Below are positions 62,577 to 64,000 of a stretch of 64,000 nucleotides of DNA, piece by piece. Position 1 is the stretch's first letter; each line of letters opens with the position of its first letter. The translations under genes and the position numbers were made by a program. The DNA is from Pelagicoccus sp. SDUM812003 (GTDB lineage Bacteria; Verrucomicrobiota; Verrucomicrobiia; Opitutales; Opitutaceae): assembly GCF_031127815.1 (NCBI RefSeq), contig NZ_JARXHY010000015.1, positions 97,241-161,240 on the forward strand. The letters are read 5' to 3'. Under the pieces are notes generated by a model that did not search any database, had not been told where the DNA came from, and saw only the letters and a program-made list of their open reading frames with translations.

Positions 62577-63779
62577 TCAAATAACGGGATCACCGATCGA
62601 ATAAAGATCGGTGATTCGGCCACAAACGTTGCCCCAATCGAATCTCTTCCCGAGCTCGCGAATTTCATCCGGTTTGAATCGAGCCGAATTGGCAAAATAC
62701 GATTTCAAGGCCCTAGTGAGATCAGCAACGTTTTCTCGTTCGAAGAGAATTCCAACTTCTGGCGTTACGTACTCTGCCATCGAACCAACATCTGACGCGA
62801 CTATTGGTACCCCAAAGACAGGCGATAGAAACACCAGTCCACTCTGATATATGTTACGGTAGGGAAGGCACAGAACGTCGCTCGCTTTGAAATAGATCTC
62901 GATCTCCTCGTTAGGGATGAACTCTTCTCTCAACACCAGCTTTCCCTCTAGATCGGGACTTTTGAAGAGCTCTTGCACTCTCTCTTTGTAACTGGAACTT
63001 CGATACGTCCCAGCAACAACCAGCTTCAAATTCTCCAAAGGGATATCTTTCGCTGCTTTTAGCAAGAGATCCAATCCCTTGTACTCATCAATCTTGCCGA
63101 AAAACAAGACGACCCTATTGGTCACGGAGAGACCAATTTTGGCACGAGCTTCTTCTCGCGAAATCCCTTTCACCGGAACGACTTCATTCAGACCGAGTGA
63201 AAAGCGCTTCACCCTCCTCGAAGGGACATCAAAACAATCAATCAACTCGCTTCCAGAGCGCTGAGTGTTGGCGAGGAGGAAATCCGGAAACCGGTAGACA
63301 CATCGGTACACCCAGCGAAACAGTCGACTGTCGGTTTTGCTATGAGGGAGCGTATTGTGGACCGTGTAGACAAAGCGAGCTCCCGAAAGCTTGAACAGCA
63401 TGCCAAGGTAGAATGCCTCGAAGAGAACAAATTCATTCCTAAAGATACCTGTGAAATGAATAGCATTTGGCCGAAACCGCAGGACGAGAAGACTCAAACG
63501 GTAGTAGTATAAGAGCAAGTTGGCCATCTTTTCGACCGAGCGCCTGTCTTCGTCGTTGCTTCCCCTGAGATTCACGCAGCTCGCTCCCAGTCCAATCAGG
63601 GCATCGTGTGTGTCGTCGCAAGACACCACAAGGGGGCGGATATCGTTTGCCAGAAGGCCTTTTACAAAACCTACGGTGTAATTCACCTCAAACCCATGAG
63701 GTATCACGATGCATTTCTCTGCTTCTGGCATGTTCTTTCGTATAACGTCCTCCTTGGCAATGTATTGAGACAAGATCAA
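62577..63779 (-). CDS. Glycosyltransferase family 4
   Basis: A 400-aa GT-B enzyme read toward the main locus: N-terminal IVIPHGFEVNYTVGFVKGLL and FVYTVHNTLPH, donor domain VLFFGKIDEYKGLDLLLKAA and KASDVLCLPYRNIYQSGLVF, then GVPIVASDVGSMAEY with the family's Glu. The stop codon lies within a hairpin shared with the convergent toroid gene. An in-frame ATG at MPEAEKCIVIPHG, 16 codons in, is an alternative start and removes a lead of uncertain value. Confidence 0.88.
   Translation of the reverse strand: MILSQYIAKEDVIRKNMPEAEKCIVIPHGFEVNYTVGFVKGLLANDIRPLVVSCDDTHDALIGLGASCVNLRGSNDEDRRSVEKMANLLLYYYRLSLLVLRFRPNAIHFTGIFRNEFVLFEAFYLGMLFKLSGARFVYTVHNTLPHSKTDSRLFRWVYRCVYRFPDFLLANTQRSGSELIDCFDVPSRRVKRFSLGLNEVVPVKGISREEARAKIGLSVTNRVVLFFGKIDEYKGLDLLLKAAKDIPLENLKLVVAGTYRSSSYKERVQELFKSPDLEGKLVLREEFIPNEEIEIYFKASDVLCLPYRNIYQSGLVFLSPVFGVPIVASDVGSMAEYVTPEVGILFERENVADLTRALKSYFANSARFKPDEIRELGKRFDWGNVCGRITDLYSIGDPVI
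62589..62615. terminator. Possible bidirectional terminator at convergent gene ends
   Basis: ATCACCGATC (62,589-62,598) and GATCGGTGAT (62,606-62,615) form a 10-bp stem with a 7-nt loop. It overlaps the last codons of the minus-strand glycosyltransferase. No adjacent T-tract is present on either strand, so it may only be a structure barrier. Confidence 0.35.
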
Positions 63780-63828
63780 ACAGAACCGATCTAGAGTTCA
63801 GCAAAGCACCGACGTCAAAATCGCTTCA

Positions 63829-63859
63829 CAAAAAAGCCGCACGGCCAAAGCCGTGCGGC
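63829..63859 (-). terminator. Intrinsic terminator of the VPDTG-CTERM gene
   Basis: On the minus strand GCCGCACGGC, a 4-nt loop and GCCGTGCGGC form a perfect 10-bp GC-rich stem (63,859-63,836), followed by six T (63,835-63,830). It stands 30 nt after the stop codon of the gene at the right edge. The same hairpin would also separate it from the glycosyltransferase. Confidence 0.9.
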
Positions 63860-63889
63860 GAAAGTTTCAAGTGTTAGCTCAGAAGCCGA

Positions 63890-64000
63890 CTACTTGCGGA
63901 AGCGACGAGCGATTCCAACGAGACCGAGAAGGCCGAATCCGAGAAGAGCGACGGTAGAACCAGTGTCTGGAACCTTGACGTCGGTATCGTGGCTACCGCC
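63890..64000 (-). CDS. VPDTG-CTERM (VPDSG-CTERM type) exported protein, C-terminal end only
   Basis: The last 36 codons of a gene entering from the right. The end reads KVPDTGSTVALLGFG, then LLGLVGIARRFRK and stop: a VPD(T/S)G motif, a hydrophobic segment of about 18 residues and a basic cluster. This is the VPDSG-CTERM sorting signal described in Verrucomicrobiota, recognised by a dedicated exosortase that cleaves and attaches or releases the protein. The preceding GGSHDTD linker is short and polar, as usual. The mature part is outside the window. Confidence 0.8.
   Translation of the reverse strand, partial: GGSHDTDVKVPDTGSTVALLGFGLLGLVGIARRFRK

Overview
The window looks like a chromosomal segment of a Verrucomicrobiota bacterium, probably class Opitutae. 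The evidence is a C-terminal VPDTG sorting signal of the VPDSG-CTERM type at the right edge (protein cut by the window end), paired mannan-degrading GH26 enzymes, a DUF2851 protein, and families of GC-rich intergenic repeats. GC content is fairly high in the housekeeping half and visibly lower in several polysaccharide genes. Few starts that I checked have a clear Shine-Dalgarno sequence, so many start choices rest on family alignment.

Layout. Positions 1-3,390 carry minus-strand genes: a cut response regulator, a small M50 protease, an alpha/beta hydrolase and a helical-repeat membrane-anchored protein. Next come mutS, a small Cys-rich protein with a strong terminator, and two tandem secreted GH26 mannanases. 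From 19,442 down to 9,583 lies a long minus-strand operon: nusA-infB-rbfA-nrnA-truB-ribF-tlyA-nadK plus an orphan GspF-like gene. It starts from a visible promoter followed by a terminator-like hairpin before nusA. rimP is not in its usual place before nusA. DUF2851 and a small membrane protein follow.

Positions 21,468-29,632 form a repeat-bounded accessory segment. Direct copies of a ~225-236 bp repeat lie on both sides. Inside are a tRNA-Ser gene with downstream repeats that copy its 3' end, a two-gene nucleotide-sugar module (a GalU-like protein without its nucleotide-binding loop, and a 1104-aa sugar-kinase/UGPase-like fusion), and a secreted FN3/Ig-repeat protein.

Positions 30,185-63,779 are a large exopolysaccharide or O-antigen locus. 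It has a FemAB-like protein, a Wzz/tyrosine-kinase-like protein lacking the Walker A lysine, an Alg14/Alg13-type fused glycosyltransferase whose linkers come from simple repeats, an AlgD-like GDP-mannose dehydrogenase, and a Wzm/Wzt ABC exporter. It also has about seven other glycosyltransferases, a WbsX/GH99-like protein, a GH130-like propeller protein, a Wzy/WaaL-like polymerase or ligase, two acyltransferase-3 proteins, a beta-helix secreted protein, AsnB, an MBOAT plus SGNH acetylation pair, and an alpha/alpha-toroid protein. A decayed IS4-type transposase sits inside the locus. Together these suggest a secreted, O-acetylated, uronate-containing polysaccharide. The last gene, read from the right edge, ends in a VPDTG-CTERM sorting signal, which is consistent with the known link between exosortase systems and exopolysaccharide loci; no exosortase gene is visible here.
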